DNA of 64,000 nucleotides from Methylobacterium adhaesivum (GTDB lineage Bacteria; Pseudomonadota; Alphaproteobacteria; Rhizobiales; Beijerinckiaceae). The stretch covers positions 490,753 to 554,752 of the forward strand of contig NZ_BPQD01000001.1 of assembly GCF_022179065.1 (NCBI RefSeq), read 5' to 3'. This document shows positions 43,625-52,591 of this stretch, piece by piece. The position numbers were made by a program, and so were the translations under genes. How positions within the stretch are numbered: the stretch's first letter is position 1; every line of letters begins with the position of its first letter. The notes beneath the pieces are model-generated. The model had not been told where the DNA came from. It did no database searches and was given only the letters and a program-made list of their open reading frames with translations.

Positions 43625-44860
43625 TCAGGCCCTGACGCCCGACGGTTCCGGCATCCGGATCAATAGGAGGGCCGCGGCGGTCCCGATGGCGCTGGAGACG
43701 AGGAACGCCGCGGTGAACCCGCTGAGGTCGACGATGCTGCCGGCCAGAACATTCGACAGGGCGATGGCGACGCCCTGGACGGTCGCGATGGCTCCCGAGG
43801 CGAGGTTGTAGCGACTCTTGTCCTCCATGAAGTCGGCGATCATCAACGGCTTGATCGCGCTGTAGAGGCCGGTACTGACCCCCTCCAGGGACTGGACCGC
43901 GAACAGCCAGATCGCGTCGTCGGACACCGTGTAGAGCAGGGCTCGGACGGGCAGCATCGCGAACGCGAACAGGATGATGGGCTTGCGCCCCCAACCGTCG
44001 GCGAAGCGCCCGACCATGATGGCCATGGGCAGCATCACCACCTGGGCCGCGATGATGGTCATGGAGGTGATAGCGGCGGACCAGTTCTCGTGCGCCAGGG
44101 AGATCTTCTGGGCGACCAGCGAGGCCATCGGCCCGTTGGCGAGTTGGAACAGGAAGATCGACGCGGCGAAGATCAGGAGCGGGCGATTGGCGAACAGCAC
44201 CTTAAACGCGGAGCCGCCTTTCGGCTTCGGCTTGACCTCCTCAGCGAGCTCCTGCCCGACGATGTCGCGCGGGATGGAGAGCACGGCTGCGGCGGCGAGG
44301 AGCGAAAGGGCTGGGACGAGGAAGAACACCGCGCGGTCTGGGAAGCCGTAGCCCACCAGGGCGATCAGGACGGCGATGCAGACGTTGCCGCCGCGGTACC
44401 ATGCGCTGTTGCGGCCCATCCGGCGTGACAGGCGCGCCTTCGGGAAGATGCCGAGCGTGAGGCCGGCGATGGTCGGGGTGAAGCTGCTGCCTGCCGCGGT
44501 CAGGATCGTGAAGGCCACCAGCACAGGCCAGAACTGGGGCCAGATCGCGATCACCGCGGCCCCGGCCGATGCCGCCAGCAGGGCCACCACGATGGCCATG
44601 CGCTTGTCCCGTGCGGCGTCGATGACGGCGCCGAGGGGTGCCTGTAGGGCGACGCCGATGAGGCCCGCGACGGTCGTGACCAATCCGATGGTCGTGGCGC
44701 TCCACTCCCGGTGCACCAGCAGGAAGACGTTGAGGTAAGGGCGTAGGCCGCCGTTCACGTCGACGACCGTGAGGTTGAGCAAGTCGAACTTGCGAGGGTG
44801 CAGTTTCCCCGCCCCTCCAGCCTCGGCTTCCGGGGACGTCCCGCCCGACTTCATGCCCAT
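43625..44860 (-). CDS. MFS transporter
   Basis: 411 aa, 12 helices in two halves. The first half carries the MFS loop pattern GAVIDAARDKR, and the central loop GQELAEEVKPKPKGG separates it from the second half, which has GRFADGWGRKP (motif A again). The N-terminus starts with FDLLNLTVVDVNGGLRPYLN. A distinctive SLEGVSTGLYSAIKPLMIAD follows late. Substrate cannot be inferred. Stands alone between a terminator and the divergent-side BamE-like gene. Confidence 0.82.
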   Translation of the reverse strand: MGMKSGGTSPEAEAGGAGKLHPRKFDLLNLTVVDVNGGLRPYLNVFLLVHREWSATTIGLVTTVAGLIGVALQAPLGAVIDAARDKRMAIVVALLAASAGAAVIAIWPQFWPVLVAFTILTAAGSSFTPTIAGLTLGIFPKARLSRRMGRNSAWYRGGNVCIAVLIALVGYGFPDRAVFFLVPALSLLAAAAVLSIPRDIVGQELAEEVKPKPKGGSAFKVLFANRPLLIFAASIFLFQLANGPMASLVAQKISLAHENWSAAITSMTIIAAQVVMLPMAIMVGRFADGWGRKPIILFAFAMLPVRALLYTVSDDAIWLFAVQSLEGVSTGLYSAIKPLMIADFMEDKSRYNLASGAIATVQGVAIALSNVLAGSIVDLSGFTAAFLVSSAIGTAAALLLIRMPEPSGVRA

Positions 44861-45041
44861 AATGCCATCATGCCCGTCCTCCTATGACGGGAAGCGACGC
44901 TTGAATTAGGATTGTGTTCTGTCCCTCCATGATGTGGGGGGATCGTCGGGGACAGAGGAGGCACGGACCGCCGGCCATCTGGTTCAGGCTTCGGCGGGGG
45001 CAACCGTCCAGGGTGCCCGACTCGTCCCCACGCCTCGACAG

Positions 45042-45344
45042 TCACAGCCCAAGTTGCGCTTTCCGTGTGAGATGCCCGTTGCGGAAGGTCAGGGTGACGT
45101 TAGCGCCATACCGACCCGCCCCACGCCACGAATAGGTCGCCCGGCGCGTCGCGCCGATTGTCATATGGGTTACCTGCCGGCCCTCGCATCCGAAGATCGT
45201 CCGGACCCGCGCCATGCTCATGCCCGTCTCGATGCGGTCGTAGGCCGACCGCGTGGCACGGCATTCCTTCGCCCGTGCGTCCGTGGCGAAGCAGCCGACG
45301 GTGAGGAGGGCTGCCATCAGGATGACGGGGCGGTCGTTCGGCAT
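45042..45344 (-). CDS. Small secreted DUF3862/BamE-like protein
   Basis: 100 aa. Signal peptide (ILMAALLTVGCFATDARA, either a cut at ARA-KE or a lipobox LTVGC). The mature part is a compact SmpA/BamE-like fold: AYDRIETGMSMARVRTIFGC, then YSWRGAG and TLTFRNGHLTRKAQLGL. The IxxGMSxxxV...FG pattern is diagnostic for the superfamily. The role in outer membrane assembly is uncertain, because many paralogues have other roles. ATG 45344 chosen; GTG 45359 is possible. Confidence 0.75.
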   Translation of the reverse strand: MPNDRPVILMAALLTVGCFATDARAKECRATRSAYDRIETGMSMARVRTIFGCEGRQVTHMTIGATRRATYSWRGAGRYGANVTLTFRNGHLTRKAQLGL

Positions 45345-45402
45345 GTTGTCCGATGTCACTGGGGTGGATCGACGAGGTTCGATGATTGGGGGGTCATCGA
45401 CC

Positions 45403-46605
45403 CTATCCGGGTCCGTTCACGGCGTGACCGGCCTTGCCTTCCCGACCGGCGTCGGCGTCCGGTCGGACGACGACCCTCAGGTTCTGGCGCATGTCCTGAA
45501 GGTGGTCGACCACCACCCGGTCGCCGTCCGAGAGCCCATCCAGGATCGCGGTGTCGTCGCCATAGGCATCGCCGGTGGTCACGGGCCGCTGTTGCACCGT
45601 GCCGTTCCCGTCAACGACGTAGACGATCTGCTGCGCGAGTTGCGCATCCAGGGACACGGTGGGGACCAGCAGCCTGTCCTTCGTGCCGGTCTGGATCTTG
45701 GCGCGCACGAACTGCCCGGGCAGGAAGCGCTCGTCGGTGTTGGGCATCAACGCCCGGACGAGACGACGGGCAGTTCGGGGATCGAAGCGGTTGTCGAGCT
45801 GGTAGATCCTGGCCTCGCGAACGGTCTTGCCCTCGGCGTCGAGGACGGCGACCGTGACGCTTCCGTCCTTCATCGCCGCCCGGATCGTCTCGGAGTCCTC
45901 CGAGGAAAGGGCCATCTGGATGTCGATGGGATCGAGCTGCACGACCGAGACGAGCTGGGTCTGGTTCTCGATCACGAGGTCGCCGGGATTGATCGTCGAA
46001 AGGCTGGCGCGTCCGTCGAAGGGCGCGTTCACGATGGCGTAATCCAGGTTCAGGTTCTGCTTGGCAATCGCGGCCTCGGCCCCCTGGACCTGGGCGACGG
46101 CGGAGGTCCGGTTCGACTGCAGCTGCTGGAACCGTTGCTCGGTGGCATAGCCCTTGTCGGCCAGGGACTCGGTGCGGTCGACCTCCGCCTGGGCGAAGGT
46201 GAGCTGCGCCTGTGCCTGCGCCGCCTGGGACTTCGCTGTCTGCAGTGCGACCTCGAAGGGGCGTGGATCGATGCGGAACAGGACCTGCCCCTTCTTCACG
46301 TGTCCGCCCGGCTGGAAGGGCCGCTCCGTCACGTTGCCGGTCACCCGGGCCTGCAGGGTCGCGTCCTGCTGCGCGATGATCGTGCCGGTGTACGTGAAGG
46401 CGATGGGCACCTGACGCTTGCGGGCGACGATGACCCGGACCTCCAGGGGAGGCTCCTTGGCCTTCAAGCTTTCCTTTGTGCCGACGAATGGCAGGGCGGC
46501 CACGATCCGGTCCGGCGAGGGGCGCCCGGCCATGTACCAGCCACCCGCGCCCAGCAGGACGATCAGTCCCGCCCCGACACCGTATCCGACTGCTGCCCGC
46601 ACCAA
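45403..46605 (-). CDS. RND efflux periplasmic adaptor (HlyD/AcrA-type)
   Basis: 400 aa. An N-terminal anchor helix (GYGVGAGLIVLLGAGGWYMA) is followed by the biotinyl-lipoyl half motif (ARVTGNVTERPFQPGGHVKK), a coiled-coil hairpin (AKSQAAQAQAQLTFAQAEVD), and the beta barrel with VNAPFDGRASLSTINPGDLV. This links an RND pump to an outer-membrane channel. It is divergent from the pump gene at 46733, with 127 bp between. The start is TTG 46605 or the GTG next to it. No outer-membrane factor gene is nearby, so a TolC-like protein elsewhere must serve. Confidence 0.92.
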   Translation of the reverse strand: MVRAAVGYGVGAGLIVLLGAGGWYMAGRPSPDRIVAALPFVGTKESLKAKEPPLEVRVIVARKRQVPIAFTYTGTIIAQQDATLQARVTGNVTERPFQPGGHVKKGQVLFRIDPRPFEVALQTAKSQAAQAQAQLTFAQAEVDRTESLADKGYATEQRFQQLQSNRTSAVAQVQGAEAAIAKQNLNLDYAIVNAPFDGRASLSTINPGDLVIENQTQLVSVVQLDPIDIQMALSSEDSETIRAAMKDGSVTVAVLDAEGKTVREARIYQLDNRFDPRTARRLVRALMPNTDERFLPGQFVRAKIQTGTKDRLLVPTVSLDAQLAQQIVYVVDGNGTVQQRPVTTGDAYGDDTAILDGLSDGDRVVVDHLQDMRQNLRVVVRPDADAGREGKAGHAVNGPG

Positions 46606-46732
46606 CGATGCTCCTTAAGACCGATGGGGCCGGCCACCGCGACCGCCCAGCGCGAGAGGAACACGCCTGGGGACGAGACGTTGCATCGCGGGGTCCCCGC
46701 ATCCGGCCCTGGACCGGAAGCCACGTGCCCGC

Positions 46733-49700
46733 ATGTTTGCCCGCTTCGTCGACCGGCCGGTGCTCGCCGGCGTCATCTCCGTGCTCATCACGCTGATCGG
46801 TGCCGTCGCGGGTCTCACCCTGCCGATTGCGCAGTTCCCGGAGATCGCCCCGCCGATCATCAACATCCAGGCGACGTATCCCGGCGCCAGCGCGCAGCAG
46901 GCCTACGACGCCATCGCGATCCCGCTGGAGCAGGAGATCAACGGCGCGCAGAACCTGCTCTACATCAGCTCGACCAGCAACACCGACGGCAGCGTCAGCA
47001 TGGACGCGACCTTCGACGTCGGCTCGGACCTCGACGCCGCCGCCGCGGAAGTTCTGACCCGCGCCAACAGGGCGGAGGCCAAGCTGCCGCCCTCGGTGAA
47101 CGCGCAGGGCCTCGAAATCACGAAGAGCTCGCGCCAGCGTCTCGGCAACATCGTGCTCTACGCCGACGAAGGCTCCCCCTACGACGAGCTGTTCCTGGCC
47201 AATTGGGCCGAAACCCAGGTGATCAAGCCGCTGCGTCGGGTGCAGGGCATGGGCCGCATCGTCAACTTCTCGAACAAGCGCTACGCCATGCGCGTGTGGC
47301 TCGATCCGATGAAGATGGAGGCCCTCGGGATCGGCCCTGGCGCGGTTAACGACGCCATCAGCCAACAGAACGCGCAGATCACCACCGGCACCCTCGGCAA
47401 GCCGCCGGTCGACCAGGCCACTGCCTTCGAGTTGCAGCTCGTTACCCAGGGACGCTTGCGTAAGCCGGAGGAGTTCGGGAACATCCTCCTGCGCGCCAAC
47501 CCGGACGGGTCCGTGGTCCGTATCCGGGACGTCGCCAGGGTCGAACTGGGATCCGAGCAATACGGAGTCCGGTCGAGCTTCGACGGTTCGGCCTCCGCTA
47601 CCCTCGGTCTCTACCAAAACCCCGACGCCAATGCGGTGCAGGTGATGGACGGCGCCCGCGAAACGATGAAGGACCTCGCCAAGCGCTTTCCGCCGGGGCT
47701 GAAGTATCGCATCGCCCTCGACCGGACCGAGTTCGTGAAGGAGGCGATCTTCGAGGTGGTGCGGACGCTGTTCGAGGCGCTCGCGCTCGTGGTGATCGTT
47801 ACCTACCTCTTCCTCCAGAACTGGCGCGCCACCCTGATCCCGGCCATCGCGGTCCCGGTGGCGCTGGTCGGCACCTTCGGGCCGATGGCTCTGCTCGGCT
47901 TCTCGTTCAATACCCTCAGCCTGCTCGGCATGGTGCTGGCGGTGGGCCTCGTCGTCGACGACGCCATCATCGTCGTCGAGAACACCGAGCGCCTGATGGA
48001 CGAGGGCATGGAGCCCCGCCAAGCGTCCCGGGAGGCCGTCACCGAGGTCGCCGGGCCGGTGATCGCCACGACCCTGGTCCTGGCCGCCCTGTTCGTGCCG
48101 GTGGCCTTCATCCCCGGCCTTACGGGCAAGCTCTACAATCAGTTCGCCCTGACCATCGCCATCTCGGTGATGATCTCCGCGGTGGTCTCGCTCACCCTCA
48201 CGCCGGCGCTCTGCGGGCTGATCCTCAAGCACCGCGACCATGACGCGAAGGATGAGAGCCTATTGCGAGCTCCCCTGCGTTGGTTCAATCGCGTGCTGGA
48301 AGGGGCGAGCCGTCGTCTCGTCAGCACGATTGGTTGGCTGACCAGTCATGTCGCCCTTGTCGCCATCGCCTTCGTCGCCTTCGCGGCCCTCACCGTGTGG
48401 ATGACCATGGCGCGACCCTCCGGATTCGTGCCGGACGAGGACCAGGGCTACTTCTTCGCCGACGTGGTCCTGCCCAAGGGGGCCTCGGTGGCCCGCACCA
48501 ACGTGATGGTCGACCGTCTCGGGCAAGCGCTGCGCGAGATCCCGAGCGTGGAGCACACCATCGGCGTGACCGGGCGCAGCATCCTGGCCGACGCCATCGC
48601 GCCGTTCTACGGCTTCCAGATCCCGACGCTGAAGCCGTGGGGTGAGCGCACCGAGAGCGTGAACGATGTCATCGCCACGGTTCAGGAGCGCTTCAAGCAC
48701 GATCCCGACGGCAAGGTCCGCGTGGTGAACCCGTCCCCGCTTCCCGGCCTCGGCTCGCGCAGCGGCCTGACCCTGGAGCTCCAGGATCGCAGCGGTACCG
48801 GCGGTCTGAAGCTGGCGCAAGCCGCCAACCGCTTCATCGCCGAGATGGAGAAGCTGCCGTCGGTCGGGCGTGCGATTCCGACCACAACTTACGGCGTTCC
48901 GCAAATGCGCCTGGAGATCGACCGGGCCAAGGCGGAGCAACTCGGCGTGCCCCTGCAGAACCTCTTCGACGCGTTGGGCACCTACGTCGGTTCGAGCTTC
49001 GTGAACCTCTTCAACCGCTTCGGATACGTCTATCAGGTCTACGTCCAGAGCGAGGCTTCCGGCCGCCGTACCATCCAGGACGTGGAGGCGCTGACGGTCC
49101 TCAACAGCCGTGGCGAACCTGTGCGGGTGGGCTCGCTGATCCAGACCAGCTTCGTCACCGGTCCGACGGCGGTCCTGTCCTACAATACCTACCCCACCAT
49201 CGAGATCGCTGTGGACACCGCCGCGGACGCCAGTTCCGGAACGGCCATCGCGGCCATTGAGGCGTTGGCCGATGCCAAGCTACCCTCGACCTACGCGGTC
49301 GAATGGACCGACGTCGCCTATCAGGAAAAGATTGCCGGCGGCTACGCGCCCCTGATTTTCGGCCTCGGCACCCTGATGATCTTCCTCCTCCTGGCCGGGC
49401 AGTACGAGTCATTGCGCCTGCCCTTCGTGATCCTTCTCGGGACGCCGATTGCGATCTTCGGCGCCATCGCCTTTCTGGCGATCCGAGGCCTCGCCCTCGA
49501 CATCTTTGGGCAGGTCGGGCTCCTGCTCCTGGTCGGGCTGGCCGCCAAGAACTCGATCCTGCTCGTCGCCTTCGCCGAAGACTTGCGCAAGCAGGGCGAA
49601 GACGTGCTCAAGGCCGCGCAGGACGCCGCGCGGCTGCGCATGCGCCCGATCCTGATGACCTCGTTCGCCTTCATCATGGGGTCGGTACCGCTCGCCATCG

Positions 49701-49903
49701 CCAGCGGCGCAGGCGCCAACGCCCGGGTGTCGATGGGCACCGTGGTCATCGGCGGCCTGCTGGTGGCCACCTTCGTCACCCTGTTCGTGACGCCGACCTT
49801 CTACGTCGCCTTCGAGCGCCTGTTCGGCAAAGATGGCGAGGAATCCGCTCGTACCCCAAACGATCGGGTATCCCCTCAGGCCTCTGAGGCAGCCGGAAGC
49901 TAA
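46733..49903 (+). CDS. RND multidrug efflux permease (HAE1 family)
   Basis: 1056 aa, 12 helices with two large periplasmic loops. Start motif MFARFVDRPVLAGVISVLIT, pore-loop region SVSMDATFDVGSDLDAAAAE, and TM4 GLVVDDAIIVVENTERLMDE with the proton-relay aspartates. The later signatures GQVGLLLLVGLAAKNSILLV and RPILMTSFAFIMGSVPLA are intact. Proton-driven export of drugs, dyes or solvents. It is transcribed away from its adaptor gene, an unusual order since most such pairs are co-directional. Confidence 0.94.
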   Translation: MFARFVDRPVLAGVISVLITLIGAVAGLTLPIAQFPEIAPPIINIQATYPGASAQQAYDAIAIPLEQEINGAQNLLYISSTSNTDGSVSMDATFDVGSDLDAAAAEVLTRANRAEAKLPPSVNAQGLEITKSSRQRLGNIVLYADEGSPYDELFLANWAETQVIKPLRRVQGMGRIVNFSNKRYAMRVWLDPMKMEALGIGPGAVNDAISQQNAQITTGTLGKPPVDQATAFELQLVTQGRLRKPEEFGNILLRANPDGSVVRIRDVARVELGSEQYGVRSSFDGSASATLGLYQNPDANAVQVMDGARETMKDLAKRFPPGLKYRIALDRTEFVKEAIFEVVRTLFEALALVVIVTYLFLQNWRATLIPAIAVPVALVGTFGPMALLGFSFNTLSLLGMVLAVGLVVDDAIIVVENTERLMDEGMEPRQASREAVTEVAGPVIATTLVLAALFVPVAFIPGLTGKLYNQFALTIAISVMISAVVSLTLTPALCGLILKHRDHDAKDESLLRAPLRWFNRVLEGASRRLVSTIGWLTSHVALVAIAFVAFAALTVWMTMARPSGFVPDEDQGYFFADVVLPKGASVARTNVMVDRLGQALREIPSVEHTIGVTGRSILADAIAPFYGFQIPTLKPWGERTESVNDVIATVQERFKHDPDGKVRVVNPSPLPGLGSRSGLTLELQDRSGTGGLKLAQAANRFIAEMEKLPSVGRAIPTTTYGVPQMRLEIDRAKAEQLGVPLQNLFDALGTYVGSSFVNLFNRFGYVYQVYVQSEASGRRTIQDVEALTVLNSRGEPVRVGSLIQTSFVTGPTAVLSYNTYPTIEIAVDTAADASSGTAIAAIEALADAKLPSTYAVEWTDVAYQEKIAGGYAPLIFGLGTLMIFLLLAGQYESLRLPFVILLGTPIAIFGAIAFLAIRGLALDIFGQVGLLLLVGLAAKNSILLVAFAEDLRKQGEDVLKAAQDAARLRMRPILMTSFAFIMGSVPLAIASGAGANARVSMGTVVIGGLLVATFVTLFVTPTFYVAFERLFGKDGEESARTPNDRVSPQASEAAGS

Positions 49904-50310
49904 CGGTCGTTGATTTCCGCGGCTCGGCAGGAGGTTCATCATTGCCTGACGAGCGCAGGGCGGAGCGCAGCTATGCCATCAGGCCGAATGCTTGGTAGAT
50001 GGGAACTCTTGTATCCTCGCGAGGATCGATAAAGGCGAGCGCTTCCTCCGTGTCCAGCCTATCCCCCATGCGCCAGCGCTGAAGGTCCGCTCACGGGCAG
50101 CCGGCAGACCGGCTTGAATGACCGCACTGGGTCGAATGCGGAACGTCCGCTTCCGGACGAAGGGCCGGGGTCCGCTCCCCACTCAACGCGGTCGCGCAGC
50201 TCTCTCCCGGGGGCGCCGAACGGCTCAGGCGACCGGGGGGGAACATTGGTAGCCCGAGGCCGCCGAGGCCGGTTCCCCGCCCCGGCGGAGAGAGGAACCG
50301 GACGACGCCC
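49904..50310. other. Intergenic region with a 14-bp palindrome
   Basis: 407 bp without a supported gene between the RND pump and the convergent catalase-like gene. ATCCTCGCGAGGAT at 50013-50026 is a perfect palindrome and might be a regulator site. Minor open frames have no ribosome site. Confidence 0.5.
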
Positions 50311-51312
50311 TCAGTTCGCCCGGCGGGACAGGGACACCGCGTAGGCCGGCGAGCGGACGGCGAACATCGGATCCGTGGCCGGGCCGGCCACGCCCTCGGG
50401 GAGGTCCGCCACGGGATCGAAGGTGGCGGCGTCGCAGGTGGCATCGGGCTCGAGGGCCGCGATGGCGATCGTGCCGAGCTTGACCGACTTGCGGTTCTCC
50501 TCCGGCCACGCGACGGTCGGGTCGTTCACGGGGTCGTTCGGTTCGCCCAGGATGGCGACGAGGTCGAACTTCGCCGGCTCCTTCGACAGGCGCTCCTTGA
50601 GTTCATCGGCATAGAAGCTGTCGGGTTTGCCCTTCAACTCGTCGTCCGTGAGGCCGAGCTGGCCGGCCTGCGCCACCCATTTCAGCTTCGCCACCGTCGC
50701 GGCGCCCTTGGCGTCCGTGAGGGTGTAGGCGTGGACGCCCCAGTAATCGACGCCCGCGAAGCTCGCCGGCACGGGCCGGGCGTTGAGCCAGGCGGCCTGA
50801 CGCGTCGTCTCGGGATTGGCGGCGGCGAATACCTTGATCTTGTCGGCATCCGGCTTTCCGTCCGGCCCCGGCGCCCGCACGGTGGCGAATTCGAGGAGCT
50901 GCTGCGGGGTCTTCGTCGAGAACACCGGCGCCGAGATCACCACGAACACCATGTCGCCGGACGGGTCGGCGAGGCGCATGGCGAACCCGCGGGTGACGGG
51001 CTTGGCCTTGTCGGAGATTTTCGCGTTGCTGCCGCCCATGGAGAAGCGGGCCGTGACCGGCACGGTCCTGGTGAAATGCGGGGCCTTCGACAGGCCCGGC
51101 GCCTCGGCCGAGGGCGTGAAGCTGCCCTTGACGCAGACGCCCTTGGCGCCGCTCGCCCGCACCTTCGGCTGATTGCCGCCGGCCGCCACGAGGGCGTTCA
51201 CGATCGCCCCCGGATCCGCGTCCTGCGCCGAAGCCCCCCCGGCGAGCAGGCTTGCCGCCAAGGCGAGAGTCCCGAGGGCGACGGCACCGGGTGAGGAGGA
51301 CGGGGACACCAT
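50311..51312 (-). CDS. Catalase-family (SrpA-like) protein lacking distal His and Asn
   Basis: 333 aa with a signal peptide (LGTLALAASLLAGGASA-QD), so periplasmic. The fold is clear: ASGAKGVCVKGSFTPSAEAP, PHFTRTVPVTARFSMGG, and the end DPMFAVRSPAYAVSLSRR with the heme-ligand Tyr324. The distal histidine of the usual RxxHAKG motif is Gly55 here. The Asn of the usual INAPVF is Ser127 (VISAPVF). Both catalytic distal residues are therefore gone, and the protein is probably not a working catalase. It may be a heme-binding or altered peroxidase. Start ATG 51312 has GAGG upstream. Confidence 0.85.
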   Translation of the reverse strand: MVSPSSSPGAVALGTLALAASLLAGGASAQDADPGAIVNALVAAGGNQPKVRASGAKGVCVKGSFTPSAEAPGLSKAPHFTRTVPVTARFSMGGSNAKISDKAKPVTRGFAMRLADPSGDMVFVVISAPVFSTKTPQQLLEFATVRAPGPDGKPDADKIKVFAAANPETTRQAAWLNARPVPASFAGVDYWGVHAYTLTDAKGAATVAKLKWVAQAGQLGLTDDELKGKPDSFYADELKERLSKEPAKFDLVAILGEPNDPVNDPTVAWPEENRKSVKLGTIAIAALEPDATCDAATFDPVADLPEGVAGPATDPMFAVRSPAYAVSLSRRAN

Positions 51313-51467
51313 GGAAAGCCTCTGGGCGATGAACGGCGGCCGCGCGGTTCGGGCCGGGCGGCACCATGGAGCGATTCTAGATTGTGCGCAATCCGACTGC
51401 CGATAGCGACTTCGTGTGCGGGCGGCCGGATCGGGGCCGTCGCCCGTGGTGCGCGCGACGCGTCGGC

Positions 51468-52382
51468 CTATCCGCCGTGCCGCAGGCGGTTTGCGAAGGC
51501 TTCGGCGTGCACGCGGGTGAGGGCCAGGAACGTCTCGACGATGGGGCCGCCATTCGGGGCGTGGAGGGCGTGAACGTCGGCCGTCGTGCCGAATTCGGCG
51601 AGGGGGCGGAACACCACCTGGTCGTGGCGAAGGCGGCCGACGAATTCCGGCACGATGGCGATGCCGAGCCCGGCGGCCACGAGGCTTACGAGGGAGGTCG
51701 CCTCGTTCACCTGCTGCGACACGCGGGGGGTGAAGCCGGCGCCGATGCACCGGTTCCAGAGGTCCTGGGCGAACTGCGATTCGTTCGGGTTCAGGATGAC
51801 GAACGTTTCGTGCCGCAGGTCGGCGAGGAGGATATCCCCGCGATCCGCGAGGTCGTGATGCGCCGGCAGCACGACGCACAGCCGCTCGCGCCACGCCAGT
51901 TCGAGGGCAAGATCGGTCTCGGCGGGCGGGCTTCGCAGGAAGATCAGGTCGACCTGATGCGATTTCAGGGCGAAGATCTGCCGGTTGGGCGACATCTCGT
52001 GCAAGCGCAGGTCGACGTCGCCGTGCCGCTGTCCGAAGGCGTGGACGATCCCGCCCAGGGGCCCGGCCAGGATCGAGCCGGTCAGGCCGATGGTGAGGAT
52101 GCCGGCCGTTCCGTTGCCGATGGCGCGGGCGCGGCCCATCGCTTCGTTGGACTTCTCGAGGATGGCCTCGGCCCGCGCGAGGAAATCGTGCCCGGCGCGG
52201 GTGAGGACCACGCGGCGCGTCGTCCGCTCGAACAGATCCGTGCCGATCTCGAGTTCCAGGGTGCGGATCTGCTGGCTCAGGGGCGGCTGCGAGATGCCGA
52301 GGCTCTCGGCGGCGGCCGTGAAGCTGAGATGCTTCGCGACGGCCACGAAGTAGCGCAGATGTCTGAGTTCCACAGACGCCAT
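51468..52382 (-). CDS. LysR family transcriptional regulator
   Basis: 304 aa. The N-terminal winged HTH is ELRHLRYFVAVAKHLSFTAA and SLGISQPPLSQQIRTLE. The C-terminal effector domain starts ILTIGLTGSILAGPLG and has the family LPAHHDLADR and VAAGLGIAIVPEF segments. ATG 52382. It is divergent (209 bp) from the DctA-like transporter and ureide genes and lies 155 bp upstream of the catalase-like gene on the same strand. It probably regulates the ureide operon in response to a purine breakdown product; target and ligand are inferred. Confidence 0.9.
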   Translation of the reverse strand: MASVELRHLRYFVAVAKHLSFTAAAESLGISQPPLSQQIRTLELEIGTDLFERTTRRVVLTRAGHDFLARAEAILEKSNEAMGRARAIGNGTAGILTIGLTGSILAGPLGGIVHAFGQRHGDVDLRLHEMSPNRQIFALKSHQVDLIFLRSPPAETDLALELAWRERLCVVLPAHHDLADRGDILLADLRHETFVILNPNESQFAQDLWNRCIGAGFTPRVSQQVNEATSLVSLVAAGLGIAIVPEFVGRLRHDQVVFRPLAEFGTTADVHALHAPNGGPIVETFLALTRVHAEAFANRLRHGG

Positions 52383-52591
52383 CCATACGAATTTCAGATC
52401 AGCTTAGACACAAGGAATATTTGACGTCTAGATATCGCCGGTGGATCGTGCGGACCGGTCCCTCCGAGGGCAGCCTGCCGCACCACGCCCCCGCGTGGCG
52501 TGGGTCTTGCTGAAATTCAGGGGACTTGCCGACGCACCGGAGCCGGGCGCCCGGCACGTCGAGGGTCTTCAACATTCAGAGGGAGGTTCGC

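Noticed and set aside
16343-45344. General stress (EcfG) promoters GGAAC-N16/17-CGTT before the small secreted protein genes
   Set aside because: I looked upstream of each and found GGAAC words without a properly spaced CGTT; no site is good enough to report.
46733-48241. Large minus-strand frame opposite the RND pump
   Set aside because: Antisense shadow of a conserved gene; His/Gly/Arg-rich with no motif.
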